In this document: piece by piece, positions 47,444-55,348 of the stretch | Numbering within the stretch: the first letter of the stretch is position 1 | Layout of the letters: each line of letters begins with the position of its first letter | Assembly: GCF_000244755.1 (NCBI RefSeq) | Contig: NZ_AHOO02000013.1 | Location: forward strand, 372,001 to 436,000 | Length of the DNA stretch: 64,000 nucleotides | Reading direction: 5' to 3' | Origin: Leptospira licerasiae serovar Varillal str. VAR 010 | GTDB lineage: Bacteria; Spirochaetota; Leptospiria; Leptospirales; Leptospiraceae | Translations under genes and position numbers: made by a program | The notes under the pieces: generated by a model | What the model was told of the DNA's origin: nothing | What the model saw: the letters and a program-made list of their open reading frames with translations, nothing else | The model's database searches: none

Positions 47444-49030
47444 TTAATCGAACTTAGCGACGACCCCTAAGGTTATACCGTATTGGTCTTTGCTTTTCTC
47501 ACCGGAAGAGGTTACGAATTGATAACCGGTTGCCCAGTCTCTTCTCATATCCAATTTGATGAGTAGATTCTCAGTGTAATTCCAAACTGGAGTAACAGTA
47601 AATGTTTTATACTGTCCGTAGTTGGAAGCTCCACCGTAATCTTTGTAGTTTTTCGGGTCTAAAGCTGCAAGTAGTTGGTCTGCAGTTAAGCCACCCAATG
47701 CAGGAGTAGCTGCAATGATTTGCTCTGCGATCGCTTTATCTTGAGCGTATTTTCCTGCATACCAAGAGTTAGCTGCTTGAGATCCTGCAAACGGGTTGAA
47801 GGTAGTCAGACGACCGTTGTTATGGCTATCGTCGATATACTCAACACGAACGTTAACTCCCCAAGTCTCACCGATCTTAAACTTACTGAAGATACCATAT
47901 GCTTTATAAGAGCTTTTAGTATTTTCAGTTGTTACGGTTCCACCTAGGATAGTTTCAACTGTAGCTGCGCCTGTTGGGTTGTACTGTTGTTGTGCAAGGT
48001 TAGCTGCTGCTGCACCACCAGACTTCTCACTCCAAGTATAGTCTAAGTCAACTTGGATCCTGTCAGTAGGAGTGATGGATAAGATTGCATGGTTCATGAA
48101 CCAATAATCTTTATTATACTTTGCTGATGGAGCAGTAAGAGCTGCTACAGCCGGGTCTCCGGTTTGAGCCGCTAATTGATCAGCTAAATATTGCTGAGTT
48201 GGATCGATCCTTCCAGTAGCACCGTCTTGAGAATACAAAGTGTTCCAAGTTACGGACAATTTGTCTTCAATCAAGGTTCCTTTTAACTGTGTTCCAATCG
48301 CTTTATGTTGAGTAGCTGCTTCGTAGAAGTAGTTATTCGTAGTGCTTCCGTCCGGAACCCCAGTTCTATAACCGGTACCACCACCACTGTTATACAGATA
48401 AAAGGTTCCTGCCCATTTGTCTGTAAATTGAGTGGTTAAGCGAGCACCGGTGTGAATGAACGGGATTGTGTTTTGGAAGATGGCCCCTATCGAGTAGTTA
48501 GGGTTGTTCATCGATTCTAACACTTCGTATCCAATATGCGTTGCCATTTTTCCAACGTCTAAGGTCATTCCTTTCAACACAGGGAAATACATACTGATGT
48601 ATGCTTGTTTCAGCATGTTATAGTTGTAAATTCCGTTGTATTGAACGTAAGGCGCCTCTTGATAAGCGTTGTTTTGTCCGTTTTGGAAATCCACACGGAA
48701 TCCCCAAGGGCTGGATTTTTCTGCGGTCTTTTGTACAGCAAGTGCTGCTGCGTTAACACCAAAGTTTTTGTTGCTGGTCTCGAATGCTCTGGTACTGTCT
48801 ACGGCGCTTCCTTGGAGTGGGTTGTTATTGTACATGTAGTACACATCCACAAATCCAGAAAAGTCTACCTTATCATACCATTTCGTATCTTCAGGTTCTG
48901 GGGCTGGAGCAGCTTTCACTGCGCCTGCTGCCTTCGGGTCCGGCGTTTCCTTTTTCGGCTGGGCAAAAACCGAAGAGGCGGTCACCAGAGTAAAGGTAGC
49001 AATGAGGCTTGCTGTTTTTTTTCTCATCAT
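47444..49030 (-). CDS. OmpL-like beta-barrel porin (Bbp2 family)
   Basis: 528 residues from the ATG at 49030, with 49027 equally possible. Two AGGAG sequences lie just upstream and the signal peptide [20 protein letters not shown] follows; the frame extends 21 codons further upstream but without a signal. A short Pro/Ala/Lys-rich linker precedes the barrel, which begins at [20 protein letters not shown] and contains many amphipathic strands, including [20 protein letters not shown], a typical sequence for this porin family. The last strand ends in VVAKFD. It probably forms a general or nutrient channel in the outer membrane. A plus-strand-oriented hairpin sits in its promoter region. Confidence 0.85.
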   Translation of the reverse strand: MMRKKTASLIATFTLVTASSVFAQPKKETPDPKAAGAVKAAPAPEPEDTKWYDKVDFSGFVDVYYMYNNNPLQGSAVDSTRAFETSNKNFGVNAAALAVQKTAEKSSPWGFRVDFQNGQNNAYQEAPYVQYNGIYNYNMLKQAYISMYFPVLKGMTLDVGKMATHIGYEVLESMNNPNYSIGAIFQNTIPFIHTGARLTTQFTDKWAGTFYLYNSGGGTGYRTGVPDGSTTNNYFYEAATQHKAIGTQLKGTLIEDKLSVTWNTLYSQDGATGRIDPTQQYLADQLAAQTGDPAVAALTAPSAKYNKDYWFMNHAILSITPTDRIQVDLDYTWSEKSGGAAAANLAQQQYNPTGAATVETILGGTVTTENTKSSYKAYGIFSKFKIGETWGVNVRVEYIDDSHNNGRLTTFNPFAGSQAANSWYAGKYAQDKAIAEQIIAATPALGGLTADQLLAALDPKNYKDYGGASNYGQYKTFTVTPVWNYTENLLIKLDMRRDWATGYQFVTSSGEKSKDQYGITLGVVAKFD

Positions 49031-49139
49031 TCTCCTAAATCTCCTATGCCCATAAGTATGCAACTTGCGTGCCAACTTGTTAAAAATAGGCAAAGAGACT
49101 AAATTAGGCTTAAAAACGATTCTAAATCAAATATTTAGT

Positions 49140-49171
49140 GTTCATATTTTATGAACTTTTTTATTTATTTT
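49140..49171. other. AT-rich hairpin in the porin promoter region
   Basis: GTTCATA and TATGAAC form a 7-bp stem with a 3-base loop, followed on the plus strand by a long T-rich run. Both neighbouring genes lie on the minus strand, so a plus-strand terminator has no obvious client. It may instead be an operator-like palindrome for the porin gene or part of its AT-rich promoter. Confidence 0.35.
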
Positions 49172-49232
49172 TTCAATAATGGCATAGTGCTTAAAAATTA
49201 AGCTCTATTGGAAGCTGAAAGGGGGCGAGTTT

Positions 49233-49248
49233 TGTAGGCACTTCGACA
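49233..49248. repeat. Imperfect copy of the TGTnGGAnTTCCnACA-type element
   Basis: TGTAGGCACTTCGACA resembles the palindromic elements at 51219, 55237, 55280 and 55312. The same 16 bases also occur inside the DUF115 gene at 34069-34084. Confidence 0.4.
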
Positions 49249-49274
49249 AAATCTCCCAAACTAAATCTTTCGGA

Positions 49275-50570
49275 TTAGATGGAGTTCCGGATATTTTCCA
49301 GGAGGATGTTCTCTGAATTGAGGCTAGGATCTTGGAGAACGGAAAGCAAAGAGGATCGTAACACTTCTCCCAATTTAGGTGGAGGAATGTTTGGGAATTT
49401 TTCTCGGACTAGATTTCCGTTTATGCTTAAATCGGAGAGTAAAAGTGGGGGATTATTCTTCCACTCCTGCTCCGCGCTTGCGAGCCAGAATGGTTCTTCG
49501 TTCAAGAATGCGGCCCAAAGGAGAGAAACTTCTAAACACCAGTCCCAAAGATCTTTTTTTCCCGCAAATTGTGCGATCGGATGGAGTAAATGAGTGCGAA
49601 GTCCAGGAGAAGTTTTTAATTCTTCTTTTTGTTGGATGAGAGAATATAAGGTTTTTACTAAAAACTGAGAATCCTTGGTTCTCTGGTTGGAGAATTTCAA
49701 TTCTTTAAAAAACAAGTTCGAGTCGGAAAACCAGTTTTGCTCCGAGAAACAGGAAATTAAAAAATAAGCAATTTTCGATTTTTCGGAAGCGTGGAGAAGT
49801 TTTGAAAATCCGTTTTTATGTTTTTCCCAATCCCCGGAATATAATTTCGTTTTACTGAATAATTCGAGAGTTTTATGTTTTTTTAATAGATCTAATCCAC
49901 CGATCGGGTTTTTACTTTTTAGAACTTTTAAGAACTCATCGTGTATTCTTTCCGGAGAAACTTTCGCGGTAATTTCTCTGCAAGAGTCTATCGCTTCAGC
50001 GGTTTCGGGGTGGATTGTGAATCCCAATGAGGAAACAAATCGAATCGCCCTGACAGGCCTGAGTCCGTCTTCCGTAAATCTGGAGACCGGGTCTCCGATG
50101 GTCCTGATTAAGGAGTTTTGTATGTCTTCTAGTCCGGAATGTTCGTCCACTAATTTCTTTTTTTGAAGATCCAAGGCAAGTGAGTTCATAGTGAAGTCCC
50201 TTCTTTTTAGATCTTCGCTTAGGCTTACTCCGAATTGTACGGTTTCAGGCCTTCTTCCGTCTATATAGTCTTCGTCCTTTCTGAATGTCGTTAGTTCGTA
50301 CGATCGATCATGGAATAACACTGTGATGGTTCCGTGTTTGATCCCTGTTGGTACAGTTCTTTTGAAGATCTTTTGTATTTCTTCCGGATGGATCGAAACC
50401 GCAAGATCGTATTCGTGAGGGATCTTATTTAAGACCAGGTCACGCACACTTCCTCCCACTAGATAAGCTTCTCCCCCGTAATTTCGTACGATGTTACCGA
50501 TCTCTAACAGATCCTCTAAAAAAGGAGAAGGGATTTGGGAGATAAGTTTGTTCGGATCGGAGTGAATCAT
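49275..50570 (-). CDS. CCA tRNA nucleotidyltransferase / poly(A) polymerase family
   Basis: 431 residues. The class II nucleotidyltransferase head contains GGEAYLVGGSVRDLVL, a catalytic pair region HEYDLAVS and TGIKHGTITV, followed by RDFTMNSLAL and the neck motif EDGLRPVRAIRFVSSLGF. The usual metal-binding D-x-D appears as E-x-D here. Family members either add CCA to tRNA 3' ends or polyadenylate RNA, and sequence alone does not separate them. Both tRNA genes in this window lack an encoded CCA, so a CCA-adding enzyme must exist in the cell. Start at ATG 50570, which overlaps the preceding stop (ATGA). Confidence 0.85.
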   Translation of the reverse strand: MIHSDPNKLISQIPSPFLEDLLEIGNIVRNYGGEAYLVGGSVRDLVLNKIPHEYDLAVSIHPEEIQKIFKRTVPTGIKHGTITVLFHDRSYELTTFRKDEDYIDGRRPETVQFGVSLSEDLKRRDFTMNSLALDLQKKKLVDEHSGLEDIQNSLIRTIGDPVSRFTEDGLRPVRAIRFVSSLGFTIHPETAEAIDSCREITAKVSPERIHDEFLKVLKSKNPIGGLDLLKKHKTLELFSKTKLYSGDWEKHKNGFSKLLHASEKSKIAYFLISCFSEQNWFSDSNLFFKELKFSNQRTKDSQFLVKTLYSLIQQKEELKTSPGLRTHLLHPIAQFAGKKDLWDWCLEVSLLWAAFLNEEPFWLASAEQEWKNNPPLLLSDLSINGNLVREKFPNIPPPKLGEVLRSSLLSVLQDPSLNSENILLENIRNSI

Positions 50571-50914
50571 TCTTGTACGATCTTTTCCCAAATAGCCAAA
50601 TAACGGTCTTTGAGAGCTGGGTTTTTGGAAAAAATTTCTTCTATTTGTTTTTTGGTTTTTTCGTCTACGGAGACTCTTAAGAAGGGAAGGTCGGATTGTT
50701 GAGAAAGAATTTGGTCGATCCTTCTTCCTGTTTCGTCCCAGGCGGTATTGCAGATCTCTTTGTATTCTTGGTCCGTATGTTCATTGCATAGGATCGCAAG
50801 TTCCAAATACTTTCCCTCTTTTTTCAGCTCTAACATTTTATCCAAGATGCTGGCCTTACAGGTTTGAAGAAAAAGAAAGAAGATCAGAAGGAGCAGATAT
50901 CTGCGAGAGCTCAT
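50567..50914 (-). CDS. Small hypothetical lipoprotein
   Basis: 115 residues. The signal peptide RRYLLLLIFFLFLQTC ends in a Cys at residue 19 preceded by LQT, a plausible leptospiral lipobox. The mature part is helical and charged, with two further Cys near LAILCNEHTDQEYKEICN. No family recognised. It is translationally coupled to the CCA/poly(A) family gene through an ATGA overlap, though no functional link between the two is evident. Confidence 0.65.
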   Translation of the reverse strand: MSSRRYLLLLIFFLFLQTCKASILDKMLELKKEGKYLELAILCNEHTDQEYKEICNTAWDETGRRIDQILSQQSDLPFLRVSVDEKTKKQIEEIFSKNPALKDRYLAIWEKIVQE

Positions 50915-50939
50915 GCTTAGATTTTTTTTGAAAGAACTC

Positions 50940-51106
50940 TATTAGGAAACCATTTTTTATTTTAGAGTTTTGGGGCGGCTTCTTCGCTTCGCTCGGACCG
51001 GGCTACTACGGGTTCGCGCATTCGCGCTCATCCGGGCAAGCCCGGACTAAAGCCCTTCGTATCCCTGCCGCGGTTTATTCACGCAGAGGCGCAAAGACGC
51101 AGAGAG
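50940..51106. repeat. GC-rich repeat block with palindrome and CGCAGAG arm
   Basis: The 337-base gap 50915-51251 holds no gene. It begins with a GC-rich stretch (CTTCGCTTCGCTCGG), then a palindrome TCCGGGCAAGCCCGGA at 51031-51046 that can fold in RNA, and a single arm of the CGCAGAG family at 51078-51106. The block separates two minus-strand genes and differs in composition from the coding regions around it. Confidence 0.6.
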
Positions 51107-51218
51107 AGTAGGGTAGTAACAAGTAGAAATCAATCCGTGGCCTTTATGATCTCTGTGCGAGCCAAAAGATACAAAAACAAGCTTCTCACATAGATCACTG
51201 AGCGCCCAAGTTTTTCAA

Positions 51219-51234
51219 TGTAGGAACTCCGACA
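51219..51234. repeat. Palindromic TGTAGGAACTCCGACA element
   Basis: A near-palindromic 16-base element lying 18 bases downstream of the RNase H stop codon (minus-strand gene ending at 51252). Its half-sites TGTAGGA and TCCGACA match the three copies clustered at 55237-55327. Confidence 0.6.
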
Positions 51235-51251
51235 CGGCGGTCAGAATTAGA

Positions 51252-51647
51252 TCAAGACTCGAAAGCCAGGTTTGCTAACTTATCCGCCCGTTTGTTCTTT
51301 TCGCGCGGAACATGATAGATGGTAAAAAGTTTAAGTTTGGAGGTGAGCGCTTTGACTTTTTCTTTAGCGATCTGTAAGTGAGGGGATTTTACCCTGTATT
51401 CCCCTTTGAATTGTTTTACTACCAACTCGGAATCCAGATAAGCAGTAATTTCGCCTGCACCTTGGGAAAGACAATATTCTATCCCAGCTTCCAAGGCTGC
51501 CCATTCCGCCATATTATTGGTTCCGTCGGAGATCCTACTAGAGATGGAATGTATTTCGGTTTCTTCTTCGTAAACGGCAACCCCGATGGAAGAAGGTCCC
51601 GGATTTCCTTTAGAAGCGCCGTCGCAATATATTTTGAACTTTTTCAC
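51252..51647 (-). CDS. Ribonuclease HI family protein
   Basis: 131 residues, starting with GTG at 51647 with AGG in front. The RNase H fold signatures are complete: IYCDGASKGNPGPSSIGVAV with the first catalytic Asp, NNMAEWAALEAGIEYC with the catalytic Glu, AYLDSELVVKQF with the second Asp, and the final Asp in KNKRADKLANLA. It cleaves the RNA strand of RNA-DNA hybrids. The basic handle of E. coli RNase HI is absent, as in many short bacterial and archaeal homologues. It follows a small membrane protein gene on the same strand. Confidence 0.9.
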   Translation of the reverse strand: MKKFKIYCDGASKGNPGPSSIGVAVYEEETEIHSISSRISDGTNNMAEWAALEAGIEYCLSQGAGEITAYLDSELVVKQFKGEYRVKSPHLQIAKEKVKALTSKLKLFTIYHVPREKNKRADKLANLAFES

Positions 51648-51652
51648 CTGGC

Positions 51653-51964
51653 TTATTCTTGATCTTTAGATCCAAAAACGAACTGGAAAGGTCTCCAAAA
51701 AATTAAATACCCGATCAGGATCACTAGGGAAGCAAAAAAGGAGAGTATGCCTAAAACCAAAAATTGGATACCTCGATATAACTGATCGAATGTATGAGGG
51801 AAGAATAACCCTCCGATCAGGCAGAAAAGTCCGGCCGCTAATAAGGCGAACAGAACGAAAGGAAGGGATAAAAAATAGAAAAGATAGCTTAAGGCAGTGA
51901 ATCCGAAAGCCAATCTATAAGCGTTCCAACGTGCCGGATGATCTATCATTAAACCAAATACCAT
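51653..51964 (-). CDS. Small membrane protein
   Basis: 103 residues from the ATG at 51964, chosen because AGGA lies 6 bases upstream; the frame continues upstream, but without a good ribosome-binding site. Three hydrophobic segments are visible (LAFGFTALSYLFYFLSLPFV, ALLAAGLFCLIGGLFF and FLVLGILSFFASLVILIGYL). No family recognised. It precedes the RNase H gene by 5 bases, so the two are co-transcribed. It is divergent from the Bpt gene. Confidence 0.6.
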   Translation of the reverse strand: MVFGLMIDHPARWNAYRLAFGFTALSYLFYFLSLPFVLFALLAAGLFCLIGGLFFPHTFDQLYRGIQFLVLGILSFFASLVILIGYLIFWRPFQFVFGSKDQE

Positions 51965-52020
51965 CAATAGTCCTATCCTTCGGAGGCTTTGGTTTGGCAA
52001 TGTAAAAATGGATCCGTATC

Positions 52021-52815
52021 ATGGCAAAGATGAGGCTGGACTATTTTACATTCCTTGGTTCCCTCCCGGAAACTCCCGAGTCGGAATGTGCCTATTATCC
52101 GGAAAGGAATTCCAAGGTGAAAGGTTTCTTTTCGAAGGAGAAACTCCCTCGGGAGATTTTAGACGATCTTTTTCGTTTCGGTTTCAGAAGGTCCGGGACT
52201 TTCTTTTATCGAACCAATTGTTCCGCATGTTCTCATTGCCTGAGTTATCGAGTTATATTATCCGAATTTTTTCCTAGTTCGAATCATAGAAGGACGATCA
52301 AAAAGAATCATGATCTGACTTTGAAAATTTCTCCTCCTCTTATCGATCTAGACAAAAAGGATTTGTATGTGAAGTATCAAAAGTTTCGACATAGCGGAAG
52401 TTACGGTGAATCCGAATCTGAAATTTTGGAGAATATGAAGTTCCAAATGTACGAGGGTTCTGAAAATTCTGCGGAACTTCTTCTTTATAAAAACGATGTA
52501 CTTTTAGGTTGGATCTTATTGGATCTGGGACTTGAGACTGTGTCCGCCGTGTATTCCGTTTTTGATCCGGAAGAAGGTAAAAGAAGTTTAGGAAATTTTC
52601 TGATACTTTCTTCTATTCTTTGGGCTAAGGAAAACGGGTTTAAAGAATTTCAATTGGGTCTTTTTCTTCCGGGTCATCCAAAGATGGATTATAAAAGGAA
52701 TTGGAAGCCTGCGGAAATCCTGGATCGTGATACAGGTGTTTGGAAGAAGAGTGAATTTTTTCTTTCCGATTATTTTTTAAAGAATGGCCCAAACGGAGGG
52801 AGACTTACTTTTTAG
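52021..52815 (+). CDS. bpt: Aspartate/glutamate leucyltransferase Bpt (ATE-like)
   Basis: 264 residues. The family signature GFRRSGTFFYRTNCSACSHC is complete with its Cys residues, followed by the C-terminal acetyltransferase-like region with DPEEGKRSLGNFLILSSILW and GLFLPGHPKMDYKRNWKP. Bpt transfers Leu from tRNA to the N-terminal Asp or Glu of proteins, marking them for the N-end-rule pathway that ends in ClpS-ClpAP. ClpS and ClpA are not in this window. The N-terminal Cys motif reads CAYYPERNS, with Tyr-Pro in place of the more usual Leu-Pro after the Tyr. It is divergent from the small membrane protein gene. Confidence 0.88.
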   Translation: MAKMRLDYFTFLGSLPETPESECAYYPERNSKVKGFFSKEKLPREILDDLFRFGFRRSGTFFYRTNCSACSHCLSYRVILSEFFPSSNHRRTIKKNHDLTLKISPPLIDLDKKDLYVKYQKFRHSGSYGESESEILENMKFQMYEGSENSAELLLYKNDVLLGWILLDLGLETVSAVYSVFDPEEGKRSLGNFLILSSILWAKENGFKEFQLGLFLPGHPKMDYKRNWKPAEILDRDTGVWKKSEFFLSDYFLKNGPNGGRLTF

Positions 52816-52818
52816 TTT

Positions 52819-52891
52819 TCTCCGCGCCTTGGCGTCTCTGCCTGAGATCGAAGAAGTATTCATTGGCACGCAGAGACACGGAGCCGCAGAG
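52819..52891. repeat. CGCAGAG-family inverted repeat
   Basis: TCTCCGCGCCTTGGCGTCTCTGC at 52819 onward is followed by CACGCAGAGACACGGAGCCG at 52867 onward, its inverted counterpart. It starts 3 bases after the Bpt stop codon and lies before the DprE2-like gene, so it could end transcription of bpt. No other feature is seen in 52892-52980. Confidence 0.7.
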
Positions 52892-52980
52892 ATTTTCATT
52901 TTCAATTCCTTATAGCTTCCTCCCCAAAAACCGTCCAAATCAGGCTTGTCAGACTGGCCTTACGTCTCAGAAAGGTTGGT

Positions 52981-53706
52981 ATGGCTAAAAAGATCATCGT
53001 AGTAGGCGCTTCTAGCGGCATCGGAAAAGAAATTGCATCTCAATTGATCGAACAAGGACATCAGGTCGCTGCTTTTGCAAGAAGAGAAAAGGAACTGAAA
53101 AAACTTCCTGCCTCCAAGGTAAAGAACTTATTCGTCAAACACGACGTTACTGAATATTCCAAAGTTCCGGGAGAGTTTGCGAAGGCCGTTAAGGCATTAG
53201 GCGGTTTGGACGAGATCTACTACGCATCCGGAGTGATGCACAGAGTTGGTGAGGAAGAATTCCCTATCGATAAAGACTTGGAAATGTTGGAAGTCAATCT
53301 TTTAGGTTGTGTGGCATGGTTGGATTCTGCAGCCGCTTATTTCCAAGAGAAGAAGGCAGGCAAAATTATCGGTATATCTTCCATTGCAGGCGATAGAGGC
53401 CGCAGAGGTAACCCGGTTTATAACGCATCTAAAGCCGGAATGACCACTTATTTGGAGGCTTTACGAAATCGTTTAGCGGTAAAAGGTATCCAAGTAGTCA
53501 CGGTAAAACCCGGAATGATCGAGACTCCAATGACCGAAGGTTTACCTGGTCTTATGTGGCTCATCACAGCCAAGGAAGCTGCTCAAGTTATATTAGCAAA
53601 AGTGAATGCAGGAAAAGAGAACTTCTATGTGCCTGCTCGTTGGGCATTGGTTTCTCTCATCATTCGACTTATCCCTTCTTTTATTTTCCGAAGACTTTCC
53701 ATTTAA
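52981..53706 (+). CDS. DprE2-like short-chain dehydrogenase
   Basis: 241-residue NAD(P)-dependent SDR. The cofactor motif GASSGIGKE lies at about 9-17, [21 protein letters not shown] holds the Ser-Tyr-Lys triad, and [10 protein letters not shown] follows. The C-terminus [20 protein letters not shown] then IFRRLSI closely follows the end of mycobacterial DprE2 (IPRSIFRKLPI as I recall it). DprE2 reduces the 2-keto intermediate made by DprE1, turning decaprenylphosphoryl ribose into the arabinose form. The gene is directly upstream of a DprE1-like flavoenzyme, 17 bases away, which is the same gene pair as in mycobacteria though in reverse order. The prenyl-pentose substrate is inferred. Confidence 0.75.
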   Translation: MAKKIIVVGASSGIGKEIASQLIEQGHQVAAFARREKELKKLPASKVKNLFVKHDVTEYSKVPGEFAKAVKALGGLDEIYYASGVMHRVGEEEFPIDKDLEMLEVNLLGCVAWLDSAAAYFQEKKAGKIIGISSIAGDRGRRGNPVYNASKAGMTTYLEALRNRLAVKGIQVVTVKPGMIETPMTEGLPGLMWLITAKEAAQVILAKVNAGKENFYVPARWALVSLIIRLIPSFIFRRLSI

Positions 53707-53723
53707 GGAAAAGGTGATCTAAA

Positions 53724-55217
53724 ATGGCAACCGCCTCTAAAAAAAAGACCGTTAAAAAAAGTGCATCCCCCAAAACTAAAAAAGGCGGTTTCGATCCGAA
53801 AGAGTTCGAGTCCCGTTTAAGTCCGGTCCAAAAAGTGGAAGCCTGGGGAATGAACCATTTTTCCAATAGTAAGGTTTTTTTACCCACTTCTATCCAAGAC
53901 TTTAAGGACCTATTCTCTTACGCTAGAGACACGAATACGAAAGTTGCATTTAGGGGTGGCGGTTGTAGTTACGGTGACGCTGCCACCAATGAGAATGGGA
54001 TCGTAGTAGATATCCGTAATTTTAACAAGATCTTATCTTTCGATCCTAAAACAGGGATCTTAGTTGCTGAGTCCGGAGTGACCATCAAACAACTTTGGGA
54101 ATTCGGTATTGAAAGAGGATTTTGGCCTCCTGTTGTGAGTGGAACAATGTTCCCAACTTTAGGCGGCGCTCTTTCCATGAATATTCATGGGAAGAATAAC
54201 TTTGCAGTCGGGCCGATAGGCGATCATGTCCAAGAGTTTACCTTTTTAAGTCCGGATGGAAAAGAATCGGTTTGTTCTCCTAAAAAGAATTCTGATCTAT
54301 TTTACTCTGCAATTTCTGGTTTCGGAATGCTTGGCGCTTTCCTAACGGTAACAATCAAACTCAAAAAGATCTACTCGGGTAAAATGAAAGTTTGGCCGGT
54401 CAATACCGCAAACCTGCAAGAGATGTACGATTATTTCGAAAGAGAATACAAACAATCCGATTATCTTGTCGGTTGGGTGGATTCATTTGCTTCCGGAAAA
54501 AGTTTGGGAAGAGGCCAGATCCACAAAGCGGTTCATTTCAAAGCAGGAGAAGATCCTGATTTTCCTGAAAATTGTAAATTGGAGAATCAAATATTGCCGA
54601 GCACATTTTTAGGGATCATTCCAAAGTCTTGGATGTGGCTCTTTATGTATCCGTTCAGCAATAATCTCGGAATGAGATTTGTAAATTTCGGGAAATGGAT
54701 CTCCGGATTTTTGAATAATAACAAACCGTATCAGCAAGGACACGCGGAGTATGCTTTTCTCTTGGACTATGTTCCGAATTGGAAATTTATGTACAAGCCG
54801 GGTGCTATGATCCAATACCAAAGTTTTATTCCGAAAGAGAACGCGGTCAAAGGTTTTGAAGAGATCCTGAGTCTTTGTCAAAAAAGAGGGATTGTTAACT
54901 GGCTTGCAGTATTCAAGAAACATAGACCGGATAAGTTTTTACTTACTCATGCGGTTGACGGCTATTCCATGGCGATGGACTTTCCGGTTACCAAAAGAAA
55001 TAAGACCAAACTTTGGGAACTGGCCAAAGAAATGGATGAGATCGTTGTGAAGAGCGGAGGTAGGTTCTATTTTGCAAAAGATAGTACTCTTCGCCCAGAT
55101 GTTTACAGAAGATCCATGCCTAAACAGAATTTGGAAAAATTCAGAGCGATGAAGAAGAAGTTAGATCCTAAAAACCTTTTAGAGTCTGATTTGTTCAGAA
55201 GGGTCTGGGGAGAATAG
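53724..55217 (+). CDS. DprE1-like FAD-dependent oxidase
   Basis: 497 residues. A Lys/Ser-rich leader of about 30 residues is followed by the vanillyl-alcohol-oxidase-type FAD domain with [42 protein letters not shown] (His155) and [17 protein letters not shown]. The substrate domain ends with SMAMDFPV and FYFAKDST. Compared with mycobacterial DprE1, the IHGKN motif and the Lys of AKDS (Lys452) are kept. The position of its benzothiazinone-reactive Cys387 is Ala417 here. The enzyme is expected to oxidise the 2-hydroxyl of a prenylphospho-pentose. Alternatives in the same superfamily are sugar-lactone oxidases. It is paired with the DprE2-like gene upstream and followed by polytopic glycosyltransferase genes. 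Confidence 0.8.
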   Translation: MATASKKKTVKKSASPKTKKGGFDPKEFESRLSPVQKVEAWGMNHFSNSKVFLPTSIQDFKDLFSYARDTNTKVAFRGGGCSYGDAATNENGIVVDIRNFNKILSFDPKTGILVAESGVTIKQLWEFGIERGFWPPVVSGTMFPTLGGALSMNIHGKNNFAVGPIGDHVQEFTFLSPDGKESVCSPKKNSDLFYSAISGFGMLGAFLTVTIKLKKIYSGKMKVWPVNTANLQEMYDYFEREYKQSDYLVGWVDSFASGKSLGRGQIHKAVHFKAGEDPDFPENCKLENQILPSTFLGIIPKSWMWLFMYPFSNNLGMRFVNFGKWISGFLNNNKPYQQGHAEYAFLLDYVPNWKFMYKPGAMIQYQSFIPKENAVKGFEEILSLCQKRGIVNWLAVFKKHRPDKFLLTHAVDGYSMAMDFPVTKRNKTKLWELAKEMDEIVVKSGGRFYFAKDSTLRPDVYRRSMPKQNLEKFRAMKKKLDPKNLLESDLFRRVWGE

Positions 55218-55236
55218 ATCCGATTGTGGAGCCGCT

Positions 55237-55327
55237 ATGTTGGAATTCCAACATGCGCGGCGGTTTGCTCAAGGATCCGTGTAGGAGTTCCTACATCGAG
55301 TAAGAATGCTTTGTCGGAATTCCTACA
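55237..55327. repeat. Cluster of three palindromic TGTnGGAnTTCCnACA elements
   Basis: Three copies lie in 90 bases: ATGTTGGAATTCCAACAT (perfect, 55237-55254), TGTAGGAGTTCCTACA (55280-55295) and TGTCGGAATTCCTACA (55312-55327). They are in the gap between the convergent DprE1-like and glycosyltransferase genes. A related copy lies at 51219-51234. The first is flanked by CCGC/GCGG, which lengthens the stem. They may act as a bidirectional transcription end or as protein-binding sites. Confidence 0.75.
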
Positions 55328-55348
55328 CGGCATTACCTCTCTTTAGGA

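Noticed and set aside
48605..49102. Plus-strand open frame of 165 codons opposite the porin gene
   Set aside because: Cys- and Val-rich with no family pattern. It lies wholly within the well-supported porin gene and its promoter region.
55218..55348. CRISPR array
   Set aside because: Three short palindromic repeats are present, but spacers are uneven, the repeats are not identical and no cas gene is in the window.
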